A stretch of DNA of 57,265 nucleotides. Origin: Verrucomicrobiota bacterium. GTDB lineage: Bacteria; Verrucomicrobiota; Verrucomicrobiia; JABWAM01. This document shows, one piece after another, positions 1-9,478 of the stretch. The stretch covers positions 1-57,265 of the forward strand of contig JAHFSY010000029.1 in the NCBI GenBank assembly GCA_023269615.1. The letters are read 5' to 3'. How positions within the stretch are numbered: position 1 is the stretch's first letter; the number at the start of each line of letters is the position of its first letter. The translations under genes were made by a program, and so were the position numbers. The notes beneath the pieces were generated by a model. The model was not told the DNA's origin. It saw nothing but the letters and a program-made list of their open reading frames with translations, and searched no databases.

Positions 1-2
1 CA

Positions 3-308
3 TCGGCTTGGGGATGCATGGTGAGCAACCTTGCAGTCCTCCCCGGGCTGGGTTCCGTCGTGGCGGGGCGCCGTTGCGGTTACGTCCAGGCGGCGCTGGC
101 TCTTGTGGGGATGACGTTTTCGCTCATCTGGCTGGTTTTGCTTGTGATGCAATGGCATCGCACCGGGGAATATCCATTTGATGGCGGACCGCATGTGATC
201 ATGGGGTTGTCTGGTTTTGGTGTGTTTGTCCTTGGGTGGATCTGGGCATTGGCGACCAGCGTTTCACTCATGCGTGCGGCGAAGAATGCAGAAGGGGAGG
301 TGTCATGA
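3..308 (+). CDS. Small membrane protein, TM2-like, 5' end cut by window
   Basis: The frame is open to the left edge of the window. The first ATG is at 18, but the codons before it contain no stop, so the true start probably lies outside. The visible part reads NLAVLPGLGSVVAGRR followed by two hydrophobic helices (about residues 25-45 and 60-82 from the ATG) joined by a short polar loop. This resembles TM2-type membrane proteins that follow a zinc-ribbon head in many bacteria, but no zinc ribbon is visible here. The stop overlaps the start of the next gene (ATGA at 305-308), so the two are probably translated together. The function is unknown. Confidence 0.6.
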   Translation, partial: SAWGCMVSNLAVLPGLGSVVAGRRCGYVQAALALVGMTFSLIWLVLLVMQWHRTGEYPFDGGPHVIMGLSGFGVFVLGWIWALATSVSLMRAAKNAEGEVS

Positions 309-730
309 GCGATGACGTCCCGACATCGAAGCCCCCGCTGCTGCGTTCGGATCGCACTCCGTTGTATTGGATGGGCGGGATGCTTGCGGCGCTGGTGCTT
401 GCGCCGATGGCCTTTCGCGGCTGGCTGCCCGTTCCGCCCTGCCTTCTGCGGAAGGTTGCGGGCATCCCGTGCCCGCTCTGCGGCGGGACGCGCTGCATGA
501 TGGCGCTTTCGTGCATGCACTGGGGGCAGGCCATCTGCCTCAACCCGCTTGTGGCGGCGGTGTTCGCGCTGGTGGTTGTGTGGGCGTTCCTCTGGCTTGT
601 GGAGAAAATATCCGGCGGCTCGTGGCTTGCCCCGTTCACGGCGAAAGCGGGCGCAAAAATCAGGTGGCCACTGTTGCTGGCGGTGTTGTTGTTGAACTGG
701 TTCTTTGTGTTGTGGATGAAAGTGGTGTAA
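305..730 (+). CDS. DUF2752 family membrane protein
   Basis: This protein of 141 residues has the DUF2752 signature: a hydrophobic N-terminal helix, then GIPCPLCGGTRCMMAL, in which the C-P-x-C-G-x-T-R core is diagnostic, and two more membrane helices at the C-terminus. I chose the ATG at 305 over an upstream in-frame start at 236. It overlaps the previous stop (ATGA) and has an AGGGGAGG purine stretch about 5 nt upstream, and the upstream extension lies inside the preceding gene. DUF2752 proteins have no established function. The pairing with a TM2-like protein is common and suggests a small two-gene membrane unit. Confidence 0.82.
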   Translation: MSDDVPTSKPPLLRSDRTPLYWMGGMLAALVLAPMAFRGWLPVPPCLLRKVAGIPCPLCGGTRCMMALSCMHWGQAICLNPLVAAVFALVVVWAFLWLVEKISGGSWLAPFTAKAGAKIRWPLLLAVLLLNWFFVLWMKVV

Positions 731-749
731 TGGGAATTGGGAATTTCAC

Positions 750-2168
750 ATGAACACGAACATCACATCCACCCACCAGAAGTCTTTGCGGATCAATCTT
801 GATCCGGCGAAGTATGGGACCATCGCCGAGATCGGCGCAGGACAGGAAGTGGCCCGGTGGTTTTTCCGCGTCGGGGGGGCGGCGGGCACGATCGCCAAGA
901 CCATGTCGGCCTATGACATGACTTTCAGCGACGCCATCTACGGCGCCACGCAGCGTTATGTCAGCCGCCAGCGACTCCAGACCATGCTCGAGTACGAGTA
1001 CAAGATTCTCCTGGAACGTCTCGACGGAAAGCGGGGCGCGCAGACGGCGTTTTTCTCATTTGCCGACACCGTGGCGGCGCGCAGCTATTCGCGCAAGGAG
1101 GATGGGCAGGGATGGATGGGCGTCAAGTTCCAGACTGCGCCCCATGCGGAGCCTTCCCACATCATCATCCATGCGCGGATGCTGGACACCGACAATGTGC
1201 GCGAGCAGGAGGCGCTCGGCATCCTGGGGGTCAACCTGATTTACGGGGCGTATTACACCCACGAGGATCCGCGCGCATTGATCGTTTCGCTGATGGACGA
1301 GCTGTCGCGGGACCGTGTGGAGATTGACATGATCAAGTTTTCGGGGCCCGCATTTGAGAAGGTGGACAACCGTCTCATGAGCCTTCATCTGGTGAATGAG
1401 GGGCTGACCGACGTGGCGATGTTCACGGAGAAAGGCGAAGTCGTGCAGGCATCGGAGGTCCTCTATAAAAAGCCGGTGTTGGTGGAGCGCGGCACATTTC
1501 GCCCGGTGACGCGGAGGACGGTGGACATGCTGGCGTGCGCGGCGACCCAGTTCGAGCGTGACGCGGGAGTTGCGGAGGGCGAGCCGGTGGGCCTCGCGGA
1601 GATCACGATGCACAACCTGCAGTCGCCCGAGGGGATTGACGCGACTGATTTTCTCGCGCGCGTGGACCTGTTGGGCTTGCTGGGCAAATCGGTGCTCATC
1701 TCGAAGTACGCGGAGTACTACCACCTGGCGAATTACCTGGCTGGAAATCCCAACAAGGGAATTGGCATTGCCCTGGGTATTCCGAGCTTGCGGGAAATCC
1801 TTGACGAAAAATTCAATGAAACCCTTCAGGGCGGTTTACTCGAGGCATTAGGACGGTTGTTCAAGCATGGTCTGCGCCTCTACATTTATCCAATCAAGGA
1901 ACCCGCGACAGGACAGCTCGTCACTGCGTCCAACCTCGAAGTGGCCCCTTCGATCAGGCACCTTTACGCACACCTGCTCGAAAATCGCCTGATCGTGCCG
2001 ATCAAGGGATTCAACGAGAAATGTCTGGATCTTTTCCCCCGCAAGGTTCTCGCCCAGATCCAGGGTGGCGACTCCTCATGGAAGTCCATGGTTCTTCCCC
2101 GCGTTGCACAGATGATCGAGGACAGGAAGCTTTTTGGATACAAGCCGGGAAAATCCGTCAATGCCTGA
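750..2168 (+). CDS. Conserved protein of unknown function ([11 protein letters not shown] family)
   Basis: The 472-residue soluble protein has no signal peptide or membrane segment. Its N-terminus carries a strongly conserved-looking block, [20 protein letters not shown] followed by [21 protein letters not shown] recognise this from a family of bacterial proteins that carry inconsistent database names (including TonB receptor and nucleotide adenylyltransferase), none of which the sequence supports. I see no HxGH nucleotidyltransferase motif and no beta-barrel features. Its last 8 bases overlap the start of the radical SAM gene, so the two are probably co-translated and may act together. A GGGAATT stretch precedes the ATG. 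Confidence 0.7.
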   Translation: MNTNITSTHQKSLRINLDPAKYGTIAEIGAGQEVARWFFRVGGAAGTIAKTMSAYDMTFSDAIYGATQRYVSRQRLQTMLEYEYKILLERLDGKRGAQTAFFSFADTVAARSYSRKEDGQGWMGVKFQTAPHAEPSHIIIHARMLDTDNVREQEALGILGVNLIYGAYYTHEDPRALIVSLMDELSRDRVEIDMIKFSGPAFEKVDNRLMSLHLVNEGLTDVAMFTEKGEVVQASEVLYKKPVLVERGTFRPVTRRTVDMLACAATQFERDAGVAEGEPVGLAEITMHNLQSPEGIDATDFLARVDLLGLLGKSVLISKYAEYYHLANYLAGNPNKGIGIALGIPSLREILDEKFNETLQGGLLEALGRLFKHGLRLYIYPIKEPATGQLVTASNLEVAPSIRHLYAHLLENRLIVPIKGFNEKCLDLFPRKVLAQIQGGDSSWKSMVLPRVAQMIEDRKLFGYKPGKSVNA

Positions 2169-3690
2169 CATCGTCCTGAGCACGATCAACGCGAAATACA
2201 TCCATGCCGCGTTCGGCTTGCGGTATCTGTTTGCCAATCTCGGTCCGCTGCAACAATGCGCCTGCATTGCGGAATTTGAAATCAGCCAAAGCGCCGAACG
2301 AATCGCGGAGCAGCTGCTGGCGCGCAATCCGCGCATTATCGGGCTCGGTGTTTACATCTGGAACGTCACGCTCGCCACTGAGGTGGTGGGCATCCTGAAA
2401 AAGACGCGGCCCGATCTGTGCGTGATTCTCGGCGGGCCCGAGGTGAGTTTTGAAACGGACCAGCAGGAAATCGTTCGGCTTGCGGATCATGTGATCACGG
2501 GCGAGGCGGATCTCACATTCGCGGAGGTGTGCGGAAGGATTTTGAACGGGGAGCGTCCGACAAAAAAAAACATTCCCGCCGGGTTGCCGGAGTTGAAGGA
2601 CCTGGCCATGCCCTACGAGTTTTACAATGACGACGATGTGGCCCATCGCATCATTTATGTGGAGGCGTCGCGCGGATGTCCCTTCACATGTGAGTTCTGC
2701 CTTTCCTCGCTGGACGTCCCGGTGCGGCAGGTGGAAGTCGGGGTTTTCCTTGCGCGAATGCAGGAGCTTCTCAACCGGGGCGTGAAGCATTTCAAGTTTG
2801 TGGACCGCACCTTCAACCTCAACCTGTCGTTCAGCATGGCCATCCTCCGGTTCTTCCACGAACGATATCATCCGGGACTCTTCCTGCATTTCGAAATGAT
2901 CCCCGACCGCCTGCCGGAAGATTTGCGCGGATTGATCGCACTCTTTCCGCCCGGCGTGCTCCAGTTCGAGATTGGTGTCCAGACATTCAATGAGGAGGTG
3001 GGCGCGCGCATCGCGCGGCGCCAGAACAATGAAAAACTTGAGGCGAATTTTCGTTTCCTGCGGGGCGAAACGGGAGTGTATTTGCATGCCGACCTGATCG
3101 TCGGCCTGCCCGGCGAAACGCAGGAAAGCATCGCGGCGGGGTTTGATCGCCTTGTGAAATTACGCCCGCACGAGATCCAGGTTGGGATGCTCAAGCGGTT
3201 GCGCGGCACGCCGATCGTGCGTCATGACAAGGAGTGGGCGATGGTTTACAACCCGCATCCGCCCTACGAGATCGTGAGCAACCGGACGCTGGATGCCGTT
3301 ACGATGCAAAAGCTGAAACGTTTTTCCCGGACGTGGGACTTGGTGGGCAACAGCGGTAATTTTGTGGAGTCCACCCCGCTGATCTGGAGTGTGGGAGAGT
3401 CACCGTTCGCATCCTTCATGCGCTGGAGCGAGTGGCTCCACGCAAGGTTGGGGCGAGCTCACGGCATCCCGCTCGTCACGCTTGCGGAATCGCTCTTCCG
3501 ATTTCTCACAAACGAATTGGGCTGCGATCCAGACGAAGTCGCGAGCATCCTGTTGCGCGATTATCGAAGAGGAGGAAGGCCCGACGTCCCGCCCTTCCTC
3601 CGTCCGCACGTGAATGCGCCCGCGCTTTCCCCGCGCCCCGGCCGCGCACACATGGGACTCAAGCGCCAAGCCCGTCATCTCGCCGCCTGA
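2161..3690 (+). CDS. B12-binding-type radical SAM protein (DUF4080-like)
   Basis: The 509-residue protein starts at the ATG at 2161, overlapping the upstream gene by 8 bp. It opens with [20 protein letters not shown] and a Rossmann-like region (about 1-140, with GLGVYIWN and VILGGPE) typical of the cobalamin-binding module that precedes many radical SAM domains. The radical SAM cluster is [10 protein letters not shown], with cysteines at about 173, 177 and 180 (CxxxCxxC). Later motifs include FKFVDRTFN and LIVGLPGET, the latter common in the Elp3/MiaB-like fold. The C-terminal part matches DUF4080-type proteins. The cobalamin-binding DxHxxG motif is not evident, so B12 binding is uncertain. 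The substrate is unknown. Confidence 0.85.
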   Translation: MPDIVLSTINAKYIHAAFGLRYLFANLGPLQQCACIAEFEISQSAERIAEQLLARNPRIIGLGVYIWNVTLATEVVGILKKTRPDLCVILGGPEVSFETDQQEIVRLADHVITGEADLTFAEVCGRILNGERPTKKNIPAGLPELKDLAMPYEFYNDDDVAHRIIYVEASRGCPFTCEFCLSSLDVPVRQVEVGVFLARMQELLNRGVKHFKFVDRTFNLNLSFSMAILRFFHERYHPGLFLHFEMIPDRLPEDLRGLIALFPPGVLQFEIGVQTFNEEVGARIARRQNNEKLEANFRFLRGETGVYLHADLIVGLPGETQESIAAGFDRLVKLRPHEIQVGMLKRLRGTPIVRHDKEWAMVYNPHPPYEIVSNRTLDAVTMQKLKRFSRTWDLVGNSGNFVESTPLIWSVGESPFASFMRWSEWLHARLGRAHGIPLVTLAESLFRFLTNELGCDPDEVASILLRDYRRGGRPDVPPFLRPHVNAPALSPRPGRAHMGLKRQARHLAA

Positions 3691-3692
3691 AT

Positions 3693-3743
3693 GTAGCCAC
3701 GCTCGCGCTCCGGAATGTAGGAGCCGATGCCATCGGCGACCGG
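3693..3743. repeat. REP-like palindromes, two partial families side by side
   Basis: Two bases after the stop codon comes GTAGCCACGCTCGC (same family as 9237-9312). Then GTAGGAGCCGATGCCATCGGCGACCGG spans 3717-3743, with GCCGATG and CATCGGC pairing as a hairpin (same family as 9681-9767). Each begins with the GTAG tetranucleotide that marks REP sequences mobilised by RAYT transposases. The remaining DNA to 3903 holds no gene that I can support. Confidence 0.7.
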
Positions 3744-3868
3744 GATGAGGGTCCTGTTCCTCTTGCTTGCGGCCATACCTCTTGTCCCACAAGTTGCAGA
3801 TTGGCCGCAAAAAGGCGCAAGAGGCACAAGCTCAAGTGCAGAAGCCCAGTATGGCATTCCATCCGGTC

Positions 3869-3897
3869 TTGCGGGAGAAACCATTTTCGAGTAGTTT
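3869..3897 (+). promoter_or_regulatory. Possible sigma70-type promoter of the first toxin-antitoxin pair
   Basis: TTGCGG at 3869-3874 and TAGTTT at 3892-3897 are 17 bp apart. The -10 box ends 6 nt before the antitoxin ATG, so transcription would begin at or next to the start codon. The hexamers match the consensus only moderately. The same geometry recurs with better hexamers before the second pair at 52048-52076, which is the main reason to list it. Confidence 0.3.
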
Positions 3898-3903
3898 ATC
3901 AAC

Positions 3904-4113
3904 ATGAGTACCGTTCAAGAAATCGAAAAAGCCATCAAGCAATTGCCACGTCAACAGGCATGGGATGTTGCAAACTGGCTGCATGATTATCTCGATGATG
4001 AATGGGATCATGAGATGAAGAAGGACGCCAAGCCGGGAGGAAAACTCGACCGCATGGTGTCTAGGGTGAAGGCGGATGTGAAGGCTGGGAAAGTGTCGGA
4101 GATTCGTTGTTGA
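3904..4113 (+). CDS. Type II antitoxin, partner of the RelE/ParE-like toxin
   Basis: The 69-residue charged, mostly helical protein has an N-terminal block VQEIEKAIKQLPRQQAWDVA and an acidic and lysine-rich C-terminal tail. The helix pattern EIxxxIKxLPxxExxxV, here with Q in place of the E, is also found in the other antitoxin of this window (52083-52280). The gene overlaps the next one by about 4-7 bp, the usual antitoxin-toxin order. It probably neutralises the toxin and represses the pair. There is no Shine-Dalgarno sequence before the ATG. Confidence 0.72.
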   Translation: MSTVQEIEKAIKQLPRQQAWDVANWLHDYLDDEWDHEMKKDAKPGGKLDRMVSRVKADVKAGKVSEIRC

Positions 4114-4373
4114 AAGCCCGGGCACACCCCGATTTCTGGCATTGTTTCAATCGGTTGCCGGAGGAAGTTCAAAATCAGGCTCGTCGTCGGTACAGTCTGT
4201 GGGAGAGGGATCCACGGCATCGGTCATTGCACTTCAAGAAAATCAGGGATGATCTCTGGTCGGTGCGGGTAAGCCGGGATTATCGGGCGCTGGCTGTCAA
4301 AGATGATGCGGGCTGGATTTGGTTCTGGATTGGCCCGCACACCGAGTACGACAAGATTCTTGCTGGGAAATAG
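4107..4373 (+). CDS. RelE/ParE-family toxin
   Basis: The 88-residue basic protein has the RelE/ParE fold pattern: an N-terminal helix (FWHCFNRLPEEVQNQARRR), the strand segment LHFKKIRDDLWSVRVSRDYR, and the C-terminal WIGPHTEYDKIL. The SVRVSRDYRAL segment is the usual core of the family. The start is TTG (4107 or 4110), overlapping the antitoxin stop TGA. RelE members cleave mRNA on the ribosome and ParE members poison gyrase; the sequence does not settle which applies here. Confidence 0.78.
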   Translation: MLKARAHPDFWHCFNRLPEEVQNQARRRYSLWERDPRHRSLHFKKIRDDLWSVRVSRDYRALAVKDDAGWIWFWIGPHTEYDKILAGK

Positions 4374-4378
4374 GCGCC

Positions 4379-5143
4379 TCAATCTGTGAACGGACGGCCC
4401 CGATAAATGCGAACGGGCCCAATGACCTTGTTTAATGGCGTCCAGCGTCCGCCAGTTTCATCAAAGGGCACCTCAATCTTAACTTCGGGGTCCTCGTAAT
4501 ATCGAGACCTATTGGGTCCAGAGAGTCCGCCGTCACCTTGAAGGAATATTTTTTCAACCTCCGAGCGTTCCATTCCCACCTTGATCCGGGCAGCCCTTTC
4601 GGTGACTTCCGCCAGCCGTGCCTCATACGACATTGGGCGTGGATGGGTGGGTTGATTGTGCCTTCGAGTTGGGCGATGGGGAGTGGATTCCTTGCCGAAT
4701 CCATAAGCCGCACCGACGGGCCAGTCCCAAAAGGATGTCTCAACCCAGTTGGGGCTCTCACGAAACTTGTAAAGCTTGCCATTGTTGGCGCGGATAAGAA
4801 AGGCCGCACGGCGGCTCCCACCATCGATTGGCTCCCAGCGTATTCGTTGGATCCTGTAATCCGGAGCTTCCGCTTTTACCCAACCCGTTGCAGTTCGAAT
4901 TTCAAGGAGCGTATCATTCACGCGTCGAGCATCTGCGACACCGTCATCGTCAAAGTCTTTTTGGGGAAACTTATCATCGAGGGGCCCCCAACCAACCAGC
5001 GCCGATCTTTCCTCCACTTCCCTCTCCTCACGGATTTCTTTGAAAACGGGAATGGAAAGAAAGTAGAGCAGGATGACGATCAGGACCAATATGGGCACGA
5101 CCCACACCATCATGATCTTCCTGATTCTGCTGGGGTTGCTCAT
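4379..5143 (-). CDS. Membrane-anchored protein of unknown function
   Basis: From the ATG at 5143 the product has 254 residues. I reject an upstream in-frame start at 5212 because the membrane anchor then lies at the usual distance from the N-terminus. Residues about 9-32 form one membrane helix (IMMVWVVPILVLIVILLYFL). An acidic loop DFDDDGVADARR follows, with the D-x-D-D-G-x-x-D spacing of a calcium-binding or dockerin-like loop. Near the C-terminus, RIKVGMERSEVEKIFLQGDG resembles the short SmpA/BamE-like motif found in small envelope proteins. The bulk should face the periplasm. The gene converges on the toxin gene, with 5 bp between stops, and diverges from the AsmA-like gene. Confidence 0.65.
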   Translation of the reverse strand: MSNPSRIRKIMMVWVVPILVLIVILLYFLSIPVFKEIREEREVEERSALVGWGPLDDKFPQKDFDDDGVADARRVNDTLLEIRTATGWVKAEAPDYRIQRIRWEPIDGGSRRAAFLIRANNGKLYKFRESPNWVETSFWDWPVGAAYGFGKESTPHRPTRRHNQPTHPRPMSYEARLAEVTERAARIKVGMERSEVEKIFLQGDGGLSGPNRSRYYEDPEVKIEVPFDETGGRWTPLNKVIGPVRIYRGRPFTD

Positions 5144-5306
5144 GGAATGGTAAAAATATAGCACTCGTGGACTGTGCGCACAAGGCGACACTGGGGATCG
5201 GGTAGGCCTCATGCGCCGCGGTCAACCAGGCCTTGCCATGAGACAACTGTCTGGTACGTCGGCTGCTGCGCCCGGGTTCCACGGATAAATTTCTCTTTCC
5301 GTGTGG

Positions 5307-5335
5307 TTGAGTTGGGGGCCCACCACGCCTATACT
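5307..5335 (+). promoter_or_regulatory. Sigma70-type promoter of the AsmA-like gene
   Basis: TTGAGT at 5307-5312 and TATACT at 5330-5335 are separated by exactly 17 bp, matching the consensus at 5 of 6 and 5 of 6 positions by eye. The predicted start of transcription is about 5342, only about five bases before the ATG at 5347. The mRNA would be leaderless or nearly so, which agrees with the absence of a Shine-Dalgarno sequence. Confidence 0.6.
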
Positions 5336-5346
5336 GTTTCCTTCGC

Positions 5347-8300
5347 ATGCCCGAAAAATCTCAAACGCCTCCTGATCTCGCCGTCACTGTACCCGCCGGG
5401 CCTTCCCCGGCCGCACCCGCAAAACCGCCCGCGCCGGCACGGGGCGGAGGCTCGAAATTCCGGCTGCGCATCCTTGTCGGGATTCCCTTTCTCCTCGTGC
5501 TTGCCGCCATTGGCTTTGTCTTTTTTCTCACGACTGATCCAGGCTTCCGCGCCTTCGTGCTCCCGCGTGTCGCGAAATCGCTCGGGCGGGAAATCACTGC
5601 GGCCCATGCCGAATGGCATTTCCCTTCGCTGGTCAGGCTCAAGGATGTCCGCATCGGCCCACCATCGCATCCGCTGCTGCAATCCAAGCTGCTCACCGCT
5701 CGCTTCGATCTCTGGGAAGTCCTTCGCGGCAACAACCAGTTTTCAAACATCACCCTGGAATCCGCTTCCCTGCATCTTTCCCAGGAGGAAGAAGACTCCG
5801 CCAGCCAGTCGCCGGCCCCGCCCTTGCAAGGAAGTCCACGCTCCGCCCCGTCTTCATCGGCACCGCGTCGGTTTTCCTGTGACGCCTGTGAAGTCACGGG
5901 CCTCGAAATCATCTACGACGCCCGCTGGGGCAGGATCGTGCTTCGCGATGCACGCGTGAGCGCCCGCAGCATCATTCCGGGGGGCACCATCCCGATCGAG
6001 TACCAGGGCGAGCTCAGTTTGAAATCCGGCACCACGACCACGCTGTCGGTTCCATTGAAATCGTCGCTCACGCTGAATCTGGACAAATCCCTGGCTCCCA
6101 CCGCCATCTCCGGCACTGCCGAACTTGGCGTTTCCAGGGGTAGATTCAAGGATGGGACGATCGTGGCGGCTCCCGCCTCGGTGAAACTCGGCCTGCTTTT
6201 CCTGGGCTCCTCCGCCTATCTGAACGAGGCGCAAGCCACCCTCCCGAAAATCGATTACACCTCCGCCATCCGAACCACTTCACTGGGCAATGTGCAGCTC
6301 AAGCTCCAGAACGTCCGCCCTGGCGGCTCCATGACCCTCGCATTCCAGGGAGACGTCGACACCCGTGGCGCCAAGTCCGATTTCCTGACCGCCCGGGGAC
6401 AGATTCGTTCCACTCTTGGGATGGAACTCAGCGCCGCGTTCGAGCCCGTTGCGGCCAAGGGGGAGATCGCGCTTGATGGACTTTCTGGCAGGTTCGCCGG
6501 CGAACCGCTCGATGGATTCGCCGTCGTCTCAAAGGTGGACCTTGGCCTCTCCAACGGGACCAGCATGCTGAAGGAGTGTCGCATTTCACTCCAGAAGGGC
6601 GGGGCGGCACTCGCGAGCATCACGGCGGTCGGGCCGCTCGATCCCGCGAAGAAGGAGGCTGAGCTCGAAATCCAGGCCGGCCCATTGAAGAGCAACGTGC
6701 TCAATCTCTACTTCGCCGATCGAAAGTTGGATTTTCAGAATACATCGCTTGGCTACACGGGACACTTCTCGCTGGGCAAGGGCGGCAATCTGTTGAAGGC
6801 CGAGGGCCGTCTCGAGGCCTCCCCCCTGGCTTTCACATCCCCCACTTTGCCGGCGGGAGCGTGGAAGCCGGCGCAGGTCACCGCTGATCATTCGGTGGAA
6901 TTTGATTTCGCACAAAAGACAGCGACCATCACGCGTCTCAGCATCGATGGCACACAAGGGCAGAAGCCGCTTCTGAAGGGCAACCTCAGCCAGCCTGTGA
7001 CGCTCACATGGAACGCATCCGCACCGGCCGACTTCAAGGGCAGCGACGCCGAATTCACCCTCCAGCTTTTCGCCTTCGATGTCGCCCCGCTCGCCCCTCT
7101 CATGGGATTTCCAGCAGACTGGAAACTTTCCTCCGCGGTGTCGGATGGCAATCTGAAGGTTGCGGCATCGAAACGGGGACAATCACTTGCCTTCGACGGA
7201 CACCTCGGACTTTCCCACATCGCACTCACAATGCCTGGCGCCGTGTTTGCGGACGCAACCCTCCTCTTTGATGGCAGGGCCGGGCTCGACAACCTGCAGT
7301 CCGCGAGATTCGATTCCCTTGGTCTCAAGGTGACTGAGAAAGCCAAGCCGCTCCTGGCCGCCACGGTCAGCGGGGCGTTTGATTTCAACAAAAAATCCGG
7401 AGCCGGCACGGTTCTGTTTGAGACGCAGCTTCCCAATGTTCTTGCTGTCAAGCCCGTTGCCAATCTTTCCGTCGTCTCGGGTGTTCTCGCGGGCAAGGGT
7501 GAATGGAAGCAGGAGGGTGCGAGCCGGTACGCGTGCCAGGGGCATGTGACAGCCCGCGACCTGTCCCTCACTTATGGCAAGGTCCAGTACCAGAAGGCCG
7601 CGGTCACGTTCGATGGAAACGTGGACTCTCGCGGCCAGGTGCTCAAGATGAACGACTCCCGCCTCGCCGTGTCCATTGATGGCAAACCTGCCGGCATGTG
7701 GCAGGGCAGTCTCTCCTATGATTCCGAAACGAACGACAAGGCCTTCACTTTCAAGATGTCCGACTGGAAGGCGCCCATTTTTGCCCCGCTGTTCGCCGTA
7801 TGGCTGCCCGACCGGAAGCTCCGCTCCATTGAACTCAATACCCAGGGCGAAATGAGATGTGCGCAGGGTGAGATGACGGTGAAGGCCAAGGCTGACGTGA
7901 AAAAGCTGCTCGTCGAAAGCGACAAGAGTCCGGGCGCAAAGCCGCTGAACGCCACACTCTCCACCGATGTGACGTGCGCGACCAATGGCACCTACACGAT
8001 CCGCTCGCTGGCACTGCAGCTCGATCCCACGCCCTCGGCAAAAAATCTCTTCCAGATATCAGGCTCGTTGCGCAACGAGCCAAGCCTGCTCTTCGCCAAC
8101 CTGAAGATCCAGGGCCAGTCGCTCGATCTCACATCCTATTACGACCAGCTTTACCCAACCAAGGGTACTTCCTTGTTCGATTCAACCATCCTCGAACCAA
8201 CCGCCACACCGCCCCCCCTGACGGTGGATTCCGTTGTCGAGCCATCGAGCAATCCACTCCCCAAGTCATCCCCCTCCACACCGGCCAGAGACGTCACGCT

Positions 8301-9225
8301 GCAAATCTCTTCCGACTCCCTCAGAATCCATGAATTCACGGTCACCGAAGTCAACGCGTCCTGGCGCCAGAATGGCGGCATCATCCAGCTCAACGACGGG
8401 CGGCTTAAAATCGGCGGCGCGCCTGCCACGTTCAAAATCACCTCCCAGCCATCACCGTTGGATCCGAACCGCCCCGCCTTCAAGTATTACGCGAAAGTGG
8501 TGAAACTGGAGATCGGGCCGCTCGTGGATATTTTCAAACCAGAGTCCAAAGGCATGGTTGGTGGCACGATGGACGCGGATGTCAGCGGCTCGGGGGACGG
8601 CATCGCGCTTGCAGACCTCTATCAAAATCTCACGGGTGATTTGCATATGAAAGTCCGCGAAGCCCATCTCGAGAAAGTGCCGTCCATTCAACGGTCTCTT
8701 GCGCAGGCAGGCACAGCGTTAAAATCCCAGGATATTGCCATGTCGACGATCAACGACATGGACGCTTCCTTTCACATCGGCGGAGCCAAATTGCATACCG
8801 AAAACTTCCATCTCAGGGGGTCTGCCGTTGAGGTCACGATGAAGGGGGACCTCTACTTCGACCACCGGCTCGCGCTGGAAGTGCCGGCCAAGGTGCCGCC
8901 GGCCGTCGCCCAAGCTTCCCCCCTGTTGCGTTATCTTGTGCTCGCCCCCGTGCCTGTGGACGACAAGCCCGTGGACCCGGAGAATTGGATTCACCTGCCT
9001 GCGCCCGGCAAGCTGACTGGCACGATGGAGCATCCCAAATTCGAAATCGATTACTCCAAGTTCAAAGTGGAATCCCTCGCGGCGCCCGTGCTGAATATTC
9101 TCAAGGACATCTTCGACAAGAAGAAAGACAACCAAAACCAGCCGCAGGACCAGCCACAGAATCAGCAGGAGCAAAAGGACCCCCTGCAGAATCTCCTGGA
9201 TGGCCTCTTTAAAAAGAAAAAGTGA
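5347..9225 (+). CDS. AsmA/TamB-like envelope protein
   Basis: The protein has 1292 residues. A proline/alanine-rich cytoplasmic N-terminus (about 1-35) leads to one membrane helix (about 41-62) and a short DPGFRAFVLPRVAKSLGREI segment, as in AsmA-like proteins. The rest is a long run of amphipathic beta strands, as expected for the repeating beta-groove proteins that bridge the periplasm and move phospholipids. The region around residues 1115-1170 (AGTALKSQDIAMSTINDMDA, then NFHLRGSAVEVTMKGDLYF) matches the AsmA C-terminal domain. The last 40 residues are rich in Q, N and K (KKKDNQNQPQDQPQNQQEQK) and end in a lysine run. It is a single-gene unit with its own promoter. The exact subfamily is uncertain. 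Confidence 0.8.
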   Translation: MPEKSQTPPDLAVTVPAGPSPAAPAKPPAPARGGGSKFRLRILVGIPFLLVLAAIGFVFFLTTDPGFRAFVLPRVAKSLGREITAAHAEWHFPSLVRLKDVRIGPPSHPLLQSKLLTARFDLWEVLRGNNQFSNITLESASLHLSQEEEDSASQSPAPPLQGSPRSAPSSSAPRRFSCDACEVTGLEIIYDARWGRIVLRDARVSARSIIPGGTIPIEYQGELSLKSGTTTTLSVPLKSSLTLNLDKSLAPTAISGTAELGVSRGRFKDGTIVAAPASVKLGLLFLGSSAYLNEAQATLPKIDYTSAIRTTSLGNVQLKLQNVRPGGSMTLAFQGDVDTRGAKSDFLTARGQIRSTLGMELSAAFEPVAAKGEIALDGLSGRFAGEPLDGFAVVSKVDLGLSNGTSMLKECRISLQKGGAALASITAVGPLDPAKKEAELEIQAGPLKSNVLNLYFADRKLDFQNTSLGYTGHFSLGKGGNLLKAEGRLEASPLAFTSPTLPAGAWKPAQVTADHSVEFDFAQKTATITRLSIDGTQGQKPLLKGNLSQPVTLTWNASAPADFKGSDAEFTLQLFAFDVAPLAPLMGFPADWKLSSAVSDGNLKVAASKRGQSLAFDGHLGLSHIALTMPGAVFADATLLFDGRAGLDNLQSARFDSLGLKVTEKAKPLLAATVSGAFDFNKKSGAGTVLFETQLPNVLAVKPVANLSVVSGVLAGKGEWKQEGASRYACQGHVTARDLSLTYGKVQYQKAAVTFDGNVDSRGQVLKMNDSRLAVSIDGKPAGMWQGSLSYDSETNDKAFTFKMSDWKAPIFAPLFAVWLPDRKLRSIELNTQGEMRCAQGEMTVKAKADVKKLLVESDKSPGAKPLNATLSTDVTCATNGTYTIRSLALQLDPTPSAKNLFQISGSLRNEPSLLFANLKIQGQSLDLTSYYDQLYPTKGTSLFDSTILEPTATPPPLTVDSVVEPSSNPLPKSSPSTPARDVTLQISSDSLRIHEFTVTEVNASWRQNGGIIQLNDGRLKIGGAPATFKITSQPSPLDPNRPAFKYYAKVVKLEIGPLVDIFKPESKGMVGGTMDADVSGSGDGIALADLYQNLTGDLHMKVREAHLEKVPSIQRSLAQAGTALKSQDIAMSTINDMDASFHIGGAKLHTENFHLRGSAVEVTMKGDLYFDHRLALEVPAKVPPAVAQASPLLRYLVLAPVPVDDKPVDPENWIHLPAPGKLTGTMEHPKFEIDYSKFKVESLAAPVLNILKDIFDKKKDNQNQPQDQPQNQQEQKDPLQNLLDGLFKKKK

Positions 9226-9236
9226 TAGTTCCGGAC

Positions 9237-9312
9237 GTAGCCACGCTCGCCAGAGCGTGGTTTCCGCGGGCGGAGACGGATACGGAGTCCACGCTCTGGC
9301 GAGCGTGGCTAC
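9237..9312. repeat. REPIN-like inverted pair (GTAGCCACGCTCGC family)
   Basis: The left arm, 9237-9260, reads GTAGCCACGCTCGCCAGAGC then GTGG. The right arm at 9289-9312 is its exact reverse complement, with about 28 bp between them. Each arm also contains its own small hairpin (CGCTCGCCAGAGCG). Both outer ends carry GTAG/CTAC. A pair of inverted REPs is the REPIN form mobilised by RAYT transposases; no such transposase is in the window. It lies 11 bp after the AsmA-like gene. Confidence 0.82.
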
Positions 9313-9370
9313 ATGCGACCGCGCGCAGACGCCCGCTACAGAGGGAAGATCGACTTCCCGACGAGTCGAA

Positions 9371-9457
9371 TGGTGCCCGAGACAGGATTTGAACCTGCAC
9401 AGCCTTGCGGCCACTAGACCCTGAATCTAGCGCGTCTGCCAGTTTCGCCACTCGGGC
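9371..9457 (-). tRNA. tRNA-Leu (CAG)
   Basis: The minus strand folds as a class II tRNA. It has acceptor stem GCCCGAG/CTCGGGC, D arm GGCGAAACTGGCAGACGC, anticodon stem CTAGA/TCTAG around the loop TTCAGGG (anticodon CAG, reading CUG codons), a long variable arm (GGCCGCAAGGCTGT region) and T arm with GGTTCAAATCC. Discriminator A is followed by an encoded CCA (complement of 9371-9373). Length is 87 nt including CCA. Confidence 0.95.
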
Positions 9458-9478
9458 TACATTTTCTCTCTCAATAGA

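Noticed and set aside
750..2168. TonB receptor or nucleotide adenylyltransferase identity
   Set aside because: There is no signal peptide, plug or barrel pattern, and no HxGH motif.
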